Shown: piece by piece, positions 27,707-36,954 of the stretch
Position numbering within the stretch: position 1 is the first letter of the stretch
Layout of the letters: every line of letters starts with the position of its first letter
DNA from: Planctomycetota bacterium
Lineage (GTDB): Bacteria > Planctomycetota > B15-G4
Direction of reading: 5' to 3'
NCBI GenBank assembly: GCA_029245865.1
Contig: JAQWOM010000009.1
Location: forward strand, 1-64,000
Length of the DNA stretch: 64,000 nucleotides
Made by a program: the position numbers and the translations under genes
Notes under the pieces: generated by a model
The model's database searches: none
What the model saw: the letters and a program-made list of their open reading frames with translations, nothing else
Told to the model about the DNA's origin: nothing

Positions 27707-29280
27707 CGGCCGCTACCAGCCTCACCACTCTTGTCAAAATCGAGGTAGCCGAGGGCGCGAAGGGTTTCTTCTGCGACCGGATCCAGCCCCTTCATGAACT
27801 CTTCGGTCGAAAGCCCCGTCCCCACAGGGTGCATGTCTTGCCACACCGTCAGCTCATGAAACAACTTGCCGACAATGTCCGCGTACTCGGGATCCTCGGA
27901 AAGATTCACCAACTCGTCCGGGTCTGACTTCAGGTTGTAGAGCTCGAATGTCGTACCCGCAAGTTGGCGACGGTCTTCAGCTGATCGCACATAGATCAAC
28001 TTCCATGGGCCTTGTCGAACGCTGAGTTGCATGGGGCGATCAACATAGCGGTCGTCTCCCGACTCCATGAAAACATTGGCTGGAGCAGAAGCTCCTGGCT
28101 CACCCCGGATCAACGCTGCAAGGCTCTGACCCTCGAAACTCTCGGGCACATCGAGTCCGGCCAATTCGAGCACTGTCGGTGGAACATCAATCAGCCCCAC
28201 AGGAGCCTCCACCGTGCGTCCTGCCGGTACTCCTTCTGCCTCACACCCTGCACCCGCAACAATCAAAGGCACACGTGCACATTCCTGATAGGGCTGCAAG
28301 CCATGCTCGAAATAGTAGCCGTGCGTCCCCAACGCCTCTCCATGATCAGCTGTGACCACCACCAGCGTGTTTGCAGCCAAACCTCTTTCTGAAAGATAGT
28401 CGAACAAGCGGGCGAGTTGGTCATCCAGGGATCGGATCTCGCGGTCATAACGCGCCTTATAAAACCCGAGATCAGCGACCGGCGTCTTGCTCCCCTTCTT
28501 GGTGTGGAGATGCGGGGAATGCAACTCTTCAAGCGAGACGATTTGTTCCGGATATTCTCCGTCGAAGAGCTTTCGATACCCCGGCGGCGGATCGTAAGGA
28601 CCGTGAGGGTCCATGTAGTGCAACCAGAGAAAGAATGGCGAGGGTTCTTCGCCACCCGACGACATCCAGTCAAGCGCACGATCTGTGACCAGCTTGGCAT
28701 CCGTTGCCTGGAACAGAACGCTCATCCCGCCTGCCGAGAAGAGCATCTTCAAGCGTTCGGTGGGGTCTTCGGGTAAAGGGCTTTCGGGATGCAAGACATC
28801 CCACGCCTCTTCCCAGGCTTCCATGTAGTCATCGAAACCGCGCCCGAAGCCGTACTGCTTCAGCAGATTGAAGTTCGTCACGATGCCACCGGTGCGATAG
28901 CCAGCAGCTGCAAAGATTTCAGGCAAGACGGGAAGGTCTTCGCGAAGCTGACGGTTGGCCAGGCGCACACCCGTCGTACGTGGACTTGCACCGGTCAACA
29001 TGGTGGCCACGGCGGGCCAGGTCTTGGGCGTGGGGACAGTGACGTCATCAAACCGCACGCCGCGCGCGGCCAACCCATCCAGAGCCGGCGTAGTTGGCAA
29101 GCGATAGCCGTAGCTGCTCAGATGATCAGCACGCAACGTATCGAGCGAAATCAAAAGGACATTCGGCGGCGCAAAATCAGCGCTCGTCGAATCGGGCTCC
29201 CCGGCGTTCGAGCAACTGACCAGGGCTCCGAAGACCACGGCAAAGATGGCCGTCGAAAAAGCGCGTATTCGGCCAGTCAT
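27703..29280 (-). CDS. Sulfatase-fold lipoprotein lacking the formylglycine residue
   Basis: The 525-residue product has a lipobox VSC at Cys23, so it should be an envelope lipoprotein. The alkaline-phosphatase/sulfatase fold is clear: NVLLISLDTLRADHLSSYGY (metal Asp47), TPKTWPAVATMLTG, VVTADHGEALGTHGYYFEHG and a C-terminal SDPDELVNLSED block typical of sulfatases. At the catalytic position, where true sulfatases have Cys or Ser in C/S-x-P-x-R, this protein has Thr87 and no Arg, so it cannot form formylglycine. Phosphodiester or phosphotransfer chemistry is more likely, as in other Thr-nucleophile members of the superfamily. The start at 29280 is chosen from the signal peptide; no Shine-Dalgarno supports it. 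The reading frame remains open upstream to 29604. Confidence 0.85.
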   Translation of the reverse strand: MTGRIRAFSTAIFAVVFGALVSCSNAGEPDSTSADFAPPNVLLISLDTLRADHLSSYGYRLPTTPALDGLAARGVRFDDVTVPTPKTWPAVATMLTGASPRTTGVRLANRQLREDLPVLPEIFAAAGYRTGGIVTNFNLLKQYGFGRGFDDYMEAWEEAWDVLHPESPLPEDPTERLKMLFSAGGMSVLFQATDAKLVTDRALDWMSSGGEEPSPFFLWLHYMDPHGPYDPPPGYRKLFDGEYPEQIVSLEELHSPHLHTKKGSKTPVADLGFYKARYDREIRSLDDQLARLFDYLSERGLAANTLVVVTADHGEALGTHGYYFEHGLQPYQECARVPLIVAGAGCEAEGVPAGRTVEAPVGLIDVPPTVLELAGLDVPESFEGQSLAALIRGEPGASAPANVFMESGDDRYVDRPMQLSVRQGPWKLIYVRSAEDRRQLAGTTFELYNLKSDPDELVNLSEDPEYADIVGKLFHELTVWQDMHPVGTGLSTEEFMKGLDPVAEETLRALGYLDFDKSGEAGSGR

Positions 29281-29444
29281 GGGGGCATGCGCCAGACTTC
29301 GTAAAGCGATGGTCAACGAGACACGAAACACAAAGGAACTCCACCGCCTTCGAACAAGGAACTCTACCAAATGGCTCGACCGACCTCGCTCCGTTCCCGA
29401 AGTGCAAAACGACCCACTGTCCACGGCACTTCTACGCCACGCAC

Positions 29445-31094
29445 CTAGACCCGGAGCGCCGACTGAGAAGCCACCGGATCCTTGGTGACCTCTGCAGAAT
29501 CCACCGGCGGCAACACAACCATGGGCACTCGCTTGACGAGCCCCAGAGCCAGCTTCACACGCAAGCCAATGAAATAGGCCACAAGGCGTGGATGGCGTGC
29601 CCATGTGATGTCATAGACTTCTCGTGCAGGCGGGAACGCATGCAAGTGATTGACGTTCTTGATCACTCGCCAGGCCTTGATGAACTTGGTGAGGTTCAGG
29701 CGGCCTATAACTCGGTAGAGCCCGGTGCCTATCAAGAAACGCGCCATGTGCTTGCCGAAGACGTTGCGAATATCAATACGCCATGCATACGGCTTTGCGA
29801 AATCATTGTGATACCGACGCATCGTGGAAATATCTCCACGCTCGCTGTACTGCTTGATGGCATCCGCAGTCTCTTGCGTGATCGTCCCGGCGTCCACGGA
29901 CTGCTGAAGGATGTCCGCGCCGGCCCAGATGTCGAGCCAGTAAATGCTCACGCAATCTGGCACGTGCTCCTGATAGAAGCTCTCGACCGTCCTCAGATCA
30001 TCTTCTGTCTCTCCCGGGAGGCCGAAGATCTGGTCCACGAAAAGCCCGATCTTGTGCTCTCGAGCCAGATCAATGGCTCTCGCAATTTGTGCCTCGCTGT
30101 TTGGGCGTCCCAGCATCTTGCGGATCTCAGGATTAAGCGACTGCACCCCCATCTGGATCTGCGCACATCCGATTTGCTTCAGATAACGAATGGTGCGTTC
30201 GTTGATGTTGTTCGGAATCGCAAAACATTTGAATGGGATGCGTTCCGCATCCGTCATGCGTTCGGCAAGCTCTTTCAACCATGCTTCATCGGCACAGATA
30301 TCGTCATCATTGACTCGTAAAACCTTCGGGTCGTACTTGGCCTTGACGTAACGCAACTCGTCCAGAACGCGCGTCACCGAACGGCTTCGAAGGAAGTCTC
30401 GCGTGTACATGTAATCCGCACGATCTGGGTAATACATCTTTCGATAAGCATTGTTTCCGCAAAACGTGCAGCCCCAAGGACAACCGCGCCGCCACTCGAC
30501 CATATGCCCCACCCGAAAAGGCGACCCGAGCCCGAGGAACAACTCCTTGTCCGGTTCGGCATAACGATCTAGGTCTTGTTCGTAAGGGGTCAGCGGATTC
30601 TCGATCAACTCTCCATCTGCATGTGCAGGATCGAGATACGCGAGATTAGGAAGGCTGCGGTCCACGCCTCCGACCTCAAGCGAGTTCACAAGGCCAACGA
30701 ATGCATCTTCTGCTTCGCCGCGAATGACCCAGTCGTAAAGACCTGTACGAAGCATGGGACCCGGGCTGGTGGTCGCGTGATAGCCACCAGCAACTATCGT
30801 CGCATTCGGCAAGTGCTTCCGAGCTTCCTCGGCATAGCTGGCACACCAGTCAGCATTCGCGGTGAGTACCGAGAAGCCAACAACGTCGGGCTGATACTCC
30901 CGCATCTGTTTGACAATCCACGGCTTCAGCGAGCAGGCCTTGGCTACCAACCTGTTGTTGTATTCCTGCCGAAATCCATCAAAGAGCCTCGGGTCAAAAA
31001 GCAGAGCCGTCTCGTGACCCGCCTGCCGTAACGCCGACGAGAGGTACTGCAATGCAAGGCACTCAACCTCGTTGTATATGAAGAGAACGCGCAT
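29445..31094 (-). CDS. B12-binding-type radical SAM protein
   Basis: A 549-residue enzyme. The N-terminal 180 residues form a Rossmann-like domain of the B12-binding type (MRVLFIYNEVECLALQYLSS, then VVGFSVLTANADWC and VAGGYHATTSPGP), though the classical DxHxxG cobalamin ligand motif is absent. The radical SAM core has RGCPWGCTFCGNN with Cys205, Cys209 and Cys212 binding the [4Fe-4S] cluster, then the TIM-barrel segment IQMGVQSLNPEIRKML. The last 150 residues have basic and aromatic character without a recognised fold. The ATG at 31094 has AGG 6 nt upstream. The reaction is unknown; the domain set is common in lipid, cofactor and natural-product methylation or rearrangement. Confidence 0.85.
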   Translation of the reverse strand: MRVLFIYNEVECLALQYLSSALRQAGHETALLFDPRLFDGFRQEYNNRLVAKACSLKPWIVKQMREYQPDVVGFSVLTANADWCASYAEEARKHLPNATIVAGGYHATTSPGPMLRTGLYDWVIRGEAEDAFVGLVNSLEVGGVDRSLPNLAYLDPAHADGELIENPLTPYEQDLDRYAEPDKELFLGLGSPFRVGHMVEWRRGCPWGCTFCGNNAYRKMYYPDRADYMYTRDFLRSRSVTRVLDELRYVKAKYDPKVLRVNDDDICADEAWLKELAERMTDAERIPFKCFAIPNNINERTIRYLKQIGCAQIQMGVQSLNPEIRKMLGRPNSEAQIARAIDLAREHKIGLFVDQIFGLPGETEDDLRTVESFYQEHVPDCVSIYWLDIWAGADILQQSVDAGTITQETADAIKQYSERGDISTMRRYHNDFAKPYAWRIDIRNVFGKHMARFLIGTGLYRVIGRLNLTKFIKAWRVIKNVNHLHAFPPAREVYDITWARHPRLVAYFIGLRVKLALGLVKRVPMVVLPPVDSAEVTKDPVASQSALRV

Positions 31095-31432
31095 CAAAGA
31101 CCTGGAGAGATTCGGTGGGAAAGCCAATCACCGCCTGATTCGGGAAATGAGGCGGTCGGTTCTGCAGCACGTGCAGGGAGTGCATGCTGCGGTTCCCCAC
31201 AGTCTACAGCAGCCTGCGCCAAGGGCTTTGGCCCCGATCCAGTGGCCCCCAGTCCGGCAGATTTTCGGGGCCTATGGCGCGGGCAGATGCTCCAGGCTCC
31301 AGAAACGGGCTGCCGGGCATCGAGCCCACGGCCCCCCGAAGTCGGCAGCTACCTGTCCGAGGAGCATGCGCCTATCATGCCTTTCATGGACACGCAGGGA
31401 GCCATCCGGAGACAGGCATTCACCCCCCACAC
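31095..31432. other. Divergent intergenic region (338 nt)
   Basis: No gene is supported here. It separates the radical SAM gene (minus) from a sulfatase-fold gene (plus), so both promoters should lie inside. Candidates are TATCAT at about 31374 on the plus strand and TAGACT (minus, 31201-31206), neither with a good -35. A GCAGCAC...TGCATGCTGC inverted pair stands at about 31158-31185. Confidence 0.4.
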
Positions 31433-33778
31433 ATGCTGAATCGAAGTCCCGAGCCCTTCTCGCCAAGAAGAGGGCCTCTCGCCTGTCTGGCTCTCTGCTT
31501 GGCGATGTTGACCAATTGCGCAGAGGAGAGAACTTCTCTTCCTCGACATCTCACCATGCAGGGATTGGAAGCCAGCCCACGGCCGGCAAACCGAGTTGTT
31601 CAAAAATTTGAGCCCGCCGCCGAACGCAGCGCATGGCTCATCGCTGCAGATGAGATTTCGCTCACGCCGCATCCCCACGAAGATTCGTCCGATCTGCTAC
31701 GTCTCACCCCCCAGAAAACGGGAGACCCGATTCGCCTCAGACGTCAGGGCTCATATGACCTCGAATCCTTTGATCGCGTTCAACTGACACTGGCGTGTTC
31801 GGGTGAAACGCTGGCCTCGGCCGCCTTTCTCCGCGATGGCCTCGTGGTGGCCACCACGAACTCCGTTCCGATCACCCAGTTGGCCGAAGTCGGCTCTGTC
31901 GAGATGGTGCTACCGCGGGTGGCCGCTGAACGCGGAACCGCCACCTCCATGCAACTGCTCTTTGGCGACACTCCACGCTCTGTCAGCCTGGAGTCCGTGG
32001 AATTGCTCGCCACACCAGCTTCTCAACTGGTTCCGACAGGCAACGGAAAAGGCCAACTCTCTCGACTGGGGGATGAAGGACGGCTGGGCGTTGGCGTGAG
32101 CACCGGTCGCCCCGTCGAGACCTCTTTTCACGTGCCACCTGCGGGTGTGCTCAGTTTCTCGGTGGGCATCCCTCCACACGGCCGCTGGAAAGGCGAGCCC
32201 CCCCTCTTGATCATCACCCTGACCGACCCAGGCCAGCATGAAGGGGAGGAACTCCAGGTTCTGGAACATCCTCTTGCACGCGGCGACGACCAGGCCGTGT
32301 GGACTGACCTCTCCCTCGAACTGAACAACTTCTCGGGACGAGACCTCTTGGCTCGCTTCGAAATCCGCGGAGCTCCCGGGCAAGAAGCGTCCTGCGTGAT
32401 CTCGGAAGCAGTTGTCTGGAGCCGCTCATCACGCAAGAACCCATCACTGCTCTTGATCACCACGGACACGCACCGAGGCGATCATCTTGGGAATGCGGTT
32501 CGGGGTGCAGGCGTCGAGACACCAAACCTCGACGCCCTCGGAGATCGCGGCGTGTTCTTCGAGGACTGCTTTGCAAGTGCCAACTACACGAACCCCTCGC
32601 ACATGGCTCTGATGACCGGACTTCATCCCCGAGACGTGGGCATCTTCACCAACAAACAGGCCATGGGACAGGAAGCAGAGACCTTGGCCGAGCGCTTACG
32701 CAACGCTGGCTATCGAACGTTCGCCGCGCTCAGCGCCCATCATCTCGGCGACACCGTGAGCGGGCTTGGCCAGGGCTTCGACCGCATGACATGGCCCGAC
32801 CTCCCGCAGCGCCCTGCGGCAGACACACTGGACATCGTTGAGCGATGGCTTGCGCCTGGCGAAGCCACGCATGACGAACGCCCGATTTTCTTGTGGCTCC
32901 ATGTCTTCGATGCCCACCGACCCTATGACCCATCGCCCGAATGGATGGCGCGCTACTACGATGGACCGACAGACCCCTACGACCCGGCCCTGCCAGAGCT
33001 TCCCGAGAACATCGTGCTGCCACGCGAGATGCAAGGCCTTCGAGCCCTCGAGCATCCACGCGCTCAATACAAAGCACTCGTAAGCTCTCTCGACGAACAA
33101 CTCGCACGCGTTCTCGATCACCCCAAAATGGCGGAAGCCGTGGTGGCTGTCGTTGGAGACCATGGTGAACAAATGGGTGATCATGACGTGTGGTTTGACC
33201 ACGCCGAGTTATACACCGACACATTGCATGTGCCGTTGATCCTCACATGGCCAGAAGCTCCTGCGGGCACACGCGTCACACACCCCGTCAGCCATCTCGA
33301 TCTTGGCCGAACATTGCTTGACCTTGCCGGGGAGACCGAGGTGAATTTCCCGGGCAACAGTCTGGTGGACAAAGCAGGCGATGCAAACGGAGATGCCCCG
33401 AGCAACAAAGCCCGGATCGCACTCTCATCACACGGAAGCTCGGCGAGTCTCAGTCAGGGGGGCCTGCACCTCATCCTGCACCTGCGGGACAACCACCGCC
33501 TTTACGATCACCACGAAGTCGAGCTCTACGACCTGACCACAGATCCCACTTGCCAGAACAACGTCTTGAGTGAACGGATCGACGAAGCGAAGGCCTTGCG
33601 CGCACAGCTTGTGCGCTGGCTGAGCGAGACGCCTGCGAGTTCTTTTGCGGGGGCTGTGAGCACGGACCCCCAGCTTCTCTCAGACCTTGCTCGACTTGGC
33701 TACACGGGAGCAGCGCCCGGACTCGGTGATGCACTCTGGCAAGCTGACAACTGCGCGTGGTGCACCCGCATGGAATAG
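31433..33778 (+). CDS. Sulfatase-fold lipoprotein with N-terminal beta-sandwich domain
   Basis: The 781-residue product starts with a lipoprotein signal, lipobox LTNC at Cys29. Residues 30-350 form a beta-rich domain with no recognised family. Residues 350-760 are a sulfatase fold: LLLITTDTHRGDHLGNAV, NYTNPSHMALMTGLHPRDVG, VVGDHGEQMGDHDVWFDHAE and a C-terminal EVELYDLTTDPTCQNN block. As in the sulfatase-like gene at 27703, the nucleophile position is Thr (Thr386 in TNPSH), not Cys or Ser, so sulfatase maturation is not expected. The start is set by the signal peptide; no Shine-Dalgarno is seen. The gene is convergent with the CRTAC1 gene, 10 nt apart. Confidence 0.85.
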   Translation: MLNRSPEPFSPRRGPLACLALCLAMLTNCAEERTSLPRHLTMQGLEASPRPANRVVQKFEPAAERSAWLIAADEISLTPHPHEDSSDLLRLTPQKTGDPIRLRRQGSYDLESFDRVQLTLACSGETLASAAFLRDGLVVATTNSVPITQLAEVGSVEMVLPRVAAERGTATSMQLLFGDTPRSVSLESVELLATPASQLVPTGNGKGQLSRLGDEGRLGVGVSTGRPVETSFHVPPAGVLSFSVGIPPHGRWKGEPPLLIITLTDPGQHEGEELQVLEHPLARGDDQAVWTDLSLELNNFSGRDLLARFEIRGAPGQEASCVISEAVVWSRSSRKNPSLLLITTDTHRGDHLGNAVRGAGVETPNLDALGDRGVFFEDCFASANYTNPSHMALMTGLHPRDVGIFTNKQAMGQEAETLAERLRNAGYRTFAALSAHHLGDTVSGLGQGFDRMTWPDLPQRPAADTLDIVERWLAPGEATHDERPIFLWLHVFDAHRPYDPSPEWMARYYDGPTDPYDPALPELPENIVLPREMQGLRALEHPRAQYKALVSSLDEQLARVLDHPKMAEAVVAVVGDHGEQMGDHDVWFDHAELYTDTLHVPLILTWPEAPAGTRVTHPVSHLDLGRTLLDLAGETEVNFPGNSLVDKAGDANGDAPSNKARIALSSHGSSASLSQGGLHLILHLRDNHRLYDHHEVELYDLTTDPTCQNNVLSERIDEAKALRAQLVRWLSETPASSFAGAVSTDPQLLSDLARLGYTGAAPGLGDALWQADNCAWCTRME

Positions 33779-33788
33779 ATGCGGCCGT

Positions 33789-35546
33789 CTACCGAAGAGC
33801 TGAGCCGAACTGCAGTTCGTGCCACGAGCCTGCATCGAAGCCTCCAAACACCTCTTCGGTCCCATCGACCCAACGCACCTTGACGTCCGTGACCTGTGGC
33901 ACATCTCCCAATCCGAAGTGAACGCGCGGGTCCTGGCTGGAAAGATAGCCGGCGCCTGCACGCACATCGGCTCGCAGCGAACGCTCTCCCGCAACCAGGG
34001 TGACCGTGGCACCCAAGGCAGGGCTTCCCTCGGCATTCACCACGGAGAAGCCCACCCAGCCACCTTGCTCCCCCGCCTGGTTCATGAGCAGTTGAGCCGC
34101 CCCATCACGGTCGATGACCAGCACGTCCAGAGCCCCATCACCATCGACATCACCGAAGGCTGTTCCGCGACTGGTTCCAGCGAAAGGCTGTGCCGTGCCA
34201 TCCGCACTTGAGAGAGGAGAGAACCTCGCCTCCGGCAACCCACGCAGCACAAGGTTCGGCTCTGCATAGGGATCTTCGCTCCACAGTCGCGACTGTCGGC
34301 GCACGCGCCCGTTCGACTGGAAAAGATCGAGCAGGCCATCGTGATTGAAATCCAGAAGCCCCACACCGAATCGAGTGAAAGTGCGACTTGGAACCGCCAA
34401 GCCCGCTCCCAGCGTTTGATCCGAAAACAACCCGCCTTCATTGAGAAAGAACGAATCCGTCTGTTTGTCCAGATTGCAGACCAGCAGGTCGAGTTCGCCA
34501 TCTTGATTCACGTCTGCCACGGCGACACCCATTCCCGCCTTCGCTCGCCCGGAATGATCCAGAGCGCAACCCGCAAGCAAGCCTTCATCCACGAACGTGA
34601 AGTTGCCCTGATTCATCCACAGGCGATCCGGCATGCCGTCATTGGCAACGAAGATGTCCTGCAGGCCGTCATCGTCGAAATCACCAGCAACCACACCCAA
34701 CCCGGTACCAGGCTTCGCCCCCACGCCAGACGCATCCGTGACATCCTCGAAGCGGACCCCTTCACCCAGCCCGCCAAGGTTGCGAAAGACAACATCTCTC
34801 GCAGGCGCGACGTAATTGGCCGGGTCGCAATAGTCGAGACCTCCCATGTCGTTGTGACATGACAGCTCTCCGTCGCTGGACCATCCGAGATAGTTGGTGA
34901 CATAGAGGTCAAGCCAGCCGTCCGCATCCAGATCTACAAAGGTGGCACTCGCACCGAATCCCAGATCGCCCACGCCAGCAGCTGCCGTGCTGTTGACGAA
35001 GTGGCCGGCCCCCTCGTTGAGCAACAAGGCATTGGCTCCCACATTGGTGACGTAGAGATCGACATCGCCGTCGTTGTCGACATCACCGCAAGCGACTCCC
35101 ATGCCGTAGCCCTGGTCTGCTGCACCACTGCCCTCGCTTGCGTCGCGAAAGCGACCCTGGCCCTCATTCACAAACAGGCGATTGCCTGGAAGCGCCTCGC
35201 CGAGCCTCGGGCGCAACCAACCACTCTGCACGCAATAGGCATCCAGATCGCCATCGCCATCTGCATCAAACAGCGCTGCACCACCGGCCATGATCTCAGG
35301 CATGAGATAGGCCTCTTGGTGACCAGACTCATGCCGGAACGCGATGCCACGGCCCACGGCCTCATCGGTAAACCACGGAATGAAATCTTCGGGAGCCGAC
35401 GCGGGTGGATGAATCGTGTCACCCGTCGGCAGTGAACCCGAGGCGGCCTCTGGCGCTCGGTCTGTAACTTCAGGACTTTCTCCGCAAGTGATCAGGAGCA
35501 AGCTGAGAGCGACGCAGAGAGGGCGTATCCGCAAGTTACAACCCAT
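33789..35546 (-). CDS. CRTAC1-family FG-GAP/ASPIC-UnbV lipoprotein
   Basis: A 585-residue lipoprotein with lipobox LITC at Cys21. A seven-bladed-type propeller of FG-GAP/VCBS repeats follows, each with calcium-loop motifs such as DADGDGDLDAY, DVDNDGDVDLYV, DLDADGWLDLYVTN and DFNHDGLLDLFQ. The ASPIC/UnbV domain ends the protein (about 515-580: GATVTLVAGERSL, VHFGLGDVPQVTDVKVRWVD). Such proteins bind calcium and are extracellular or surface-anchored; no activity is established. Its ATG lies inside the 3' end of the TPR gene (11-nt overlap), so translation is coupled. Confidence 0.92.
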   Translation of the reverse strand: MGCNLRIRPLCVALSLLLITCGESPEVTDRAPEAASGSLPTGDTIHPPASAPEDFIPWFTDEAVGRGIAFRHESGHQEAYLMPEIMAGGAALFDADGDGDLDAYCVQSGWLRPRLGEALPGNRLFVNEGQGRFRDASEGSGAADQGYGMGVACGDVDNDGDVDLYVTNVGANALLLNEGAGHFVNSTAAAGVGDLGFGASATFVDLDADGWLDLYVTNYLGWSSDGELSCHNDMGGLDYCDPANYVAPARDVVFRNLGGLGEGVRFEDVTDASGVGAKPGTGLGVVAGDFDDDGLQDIFVANDGMPDRLWMNQGNFTFVDEGLLAGCALDHSGRAKAGMGVAVADVNQDGELDLLVCNLDKQTDSFFLNEGGLFSDQTLGAGLAVPSRTFTRFGVGLLDFNHDGLLDLFQSNGRVRRQSRLWSEDPYAEPNLVLRGLPEARFSPLSSADGTAQPFAGTSRGTAFGDVDGDGALDVLVIDRDGAAQLLMNQAGEQGGWVGFSVVNAEGSPALGATVTLVAGERSLRADVRAGAGYLSSQDPRVHFGLGDVPQVTDVKVRWVDGTEEVFGGFDAGSWHELQFGSALR

Positions 35547-36867
35547 CGCCGACACCTTCAGTGATCGGAGGCAACCCCTGGGCTGCTGCCTGGATTTGCG
35601 CCGCGTTGAGGGGGAATGCCTCGGATGCAGCACGGAGGACCTTGCGAGCTTCTTGCGAATCGCCAACCAACTGCAGCGCCCGTGCAAGTTTCAACATCGT
35701 ATTGAGCTTGGGACCACCGAGATAAAGCGCTCTCTCCAGCGATTCAACAGCCTGCGGTAGATCGTTCCTGCGCCACGACACGCGTGCGGCCAACTCGTGA
35801 GCAGGAACCCAGTCGCTCTGCCCAGCAATCGAACGCGCAATCGCGACTTCAGCGGCTCCGAGATCGCCTTTCGCCTCAAGGGCCAAGGCACGCAGAAACC
35901 AGGCGCGAGAGTGGTCAGGAGTACGCTGAAGGAAGTCGTCCAGCGCAGCAATCGCATCCCCAGGCCGCCCCAGTTGCAACTGCGCAGCCACGAGTTTCTC
36001 CAGAGCCGTCACATCGTCCGGGTACTCACGGCGAAGCACCTCCAAGAACTCGACGATCTGATCGGCCTCACCTGCCGTGCCTCGCTCAACGACACGCTGC
36101 ATCACTCCGTGATACCCCGCCAGATAGGCCTTGGTTTCTTCCAGCCACGGGTCAGCAACCGCAGGCGAAGACCCTTCACTCAACTCCAGCTGAACTCGTG
36201 CCTCGTCAAGCCTACCCAAGCTTCGGTAGGCAGTCCCCAGCAGGAAGCGCGCATGGCCGCGCTCTGGAGACCGCAGCAGAAACTTCGTGAGAACGTCCAC
36301 AGCAACAGCGGCCTGCCCCTCGGCCAGCGCAACACGCGCCAGCCCTTCAGGGCCGGCAGGATGGTGCCCGTCTAGATCGAGTGCACGCGCAAAGCTCGCA
36401 CGCGCTGCATCCAGTTCGCCTGTCGAGAGTTGAAGATCTCCCAGACGCGCGTGCGCCATCACAGCATCTGAAGCCAGCTCCACGCAGGACTCGAACGCTT
36501 GAAGCGCGCCCGGAAGGTCACCGAGCACTTCGCGCATGCGCCCCAGATGATACAGCGCACGCGCATTGCTCGCGTCCCATCGCAGAGCATCTTCGTAGGC
36601 TTCAACCGCCAGCGCAGGCCGGGAGTTCTGGTCATACAACATGCCAAGCTCCAGGTAGCCCTGGGCATCCTCTGGCCGCTGAGCCATGCGATCAAGCTGG
36701 TCAAGAGCGAGCAGTTCGACATGCGACGCATCCCCCTGCTCGACGACCTCCGCAACAGGGCGGTCGCATGACATGGCCAAGCCGCAGATCAAAAGGCAGA
36801 GGGCATGTATGTCAACTGGACAGACGGCACGGCCACGGCCGCTGCGTCGATATTTGCAGCTGAACAT
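35536..36867 (-). CDS. TPR-repeat lipoprotein
   Basis: The 443-residue protein has a lipoprotein-type signal with hydrophobic core ALCLLICGLAM and Cys34 (AMSC), behind an unusually long basic n-region. The remainder is helical, with roughly ten tetratricopeptide repeats (for example GYLELGMLYDQNSRPALAV and ALYHLGRMREVLGDLPGALQ), a protein-interaction scaffold. It is coupled to the CRTAC1 gene by an 11-nt overlap, and both are likely lipoproteins, so they may form an envelope complex. The ATG at 36867 lacks a Shine-Dalgarno and begins 8 nt after a TATCCT -10 box, so the mRNA may be leaderless. Confidence 0.85.
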   Translation of the reverse strand: MFSCKYRRSGRGRAVCPVDIHALCLLICGLAMSCDRPVAEVVEQGDASHVELLALDQLDRMAQRPEDAQGYLELGMLYDQNSRPALAVEAYEDALRWDASNARALYHLGRMREVLGDLPGALQAFESCVELASDAVMAHARLGDLQLSTGELDAARASFARALDLDGHHPAGPEGLARVALAEGQAAVAVDVLTKFLLRSPERGHARFLLGTAYRSLGRLDEARVQLELSEGSSPAVADPWLEETKAYLAGYHGVMQRVVERGTAGEADQIVEFLEVLRREYPDDVTALEKLVAAQLQLGRPGDAIAALDDFLQRTPDHSRAWFLRALALEAKGDLGAAEVAIARSIAGQSDWVPAHELAARVSWRRNDLPQAVESLERALYLGGPKLNTMLKLARALQLVGDSQEARKVLRAASEAFPLNAAQIQAAAQGLPPITEGVGDGL

Positions 36868-36874
36868 CTGGACG

Positions 36875-36883
36875 AGGATAGCA
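36875..36883 (-). promoter_or_regulatory. Extended -10 element TGC-TATCCT at leaderless distance
   Basis: TGCTATCCT on the minus strand matches the TGn-TATCCT form seen at 4524, 9920 and 23575. Its last base is 8 nt before the A of the TPR gene ATG, so transcription would begin at or next to the start codon. Confidence 0.4.
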
Positions 36884-36954
36884 AGCGCCCCGCAAAGGAG
36901 GCGCGCAGAGAAGTTGGCCGTTCGTGCCTCGATGCCGAGAGCCCCGCAGCCTGC

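Noticed and set aside
29281-29604. An N-terminal extension of the first sulfatase-fold protein
   Set aside because: It would bury the lipoprotein signal behind 108 residues and overlap the end of the radical SAM gene.
31158-31185. GCAGCAC...TGCATGCTGC inverted repeat as an operator
   Set aside because: Only six bases pair cleanly across a long spacer and no regulator gene is adjacent.
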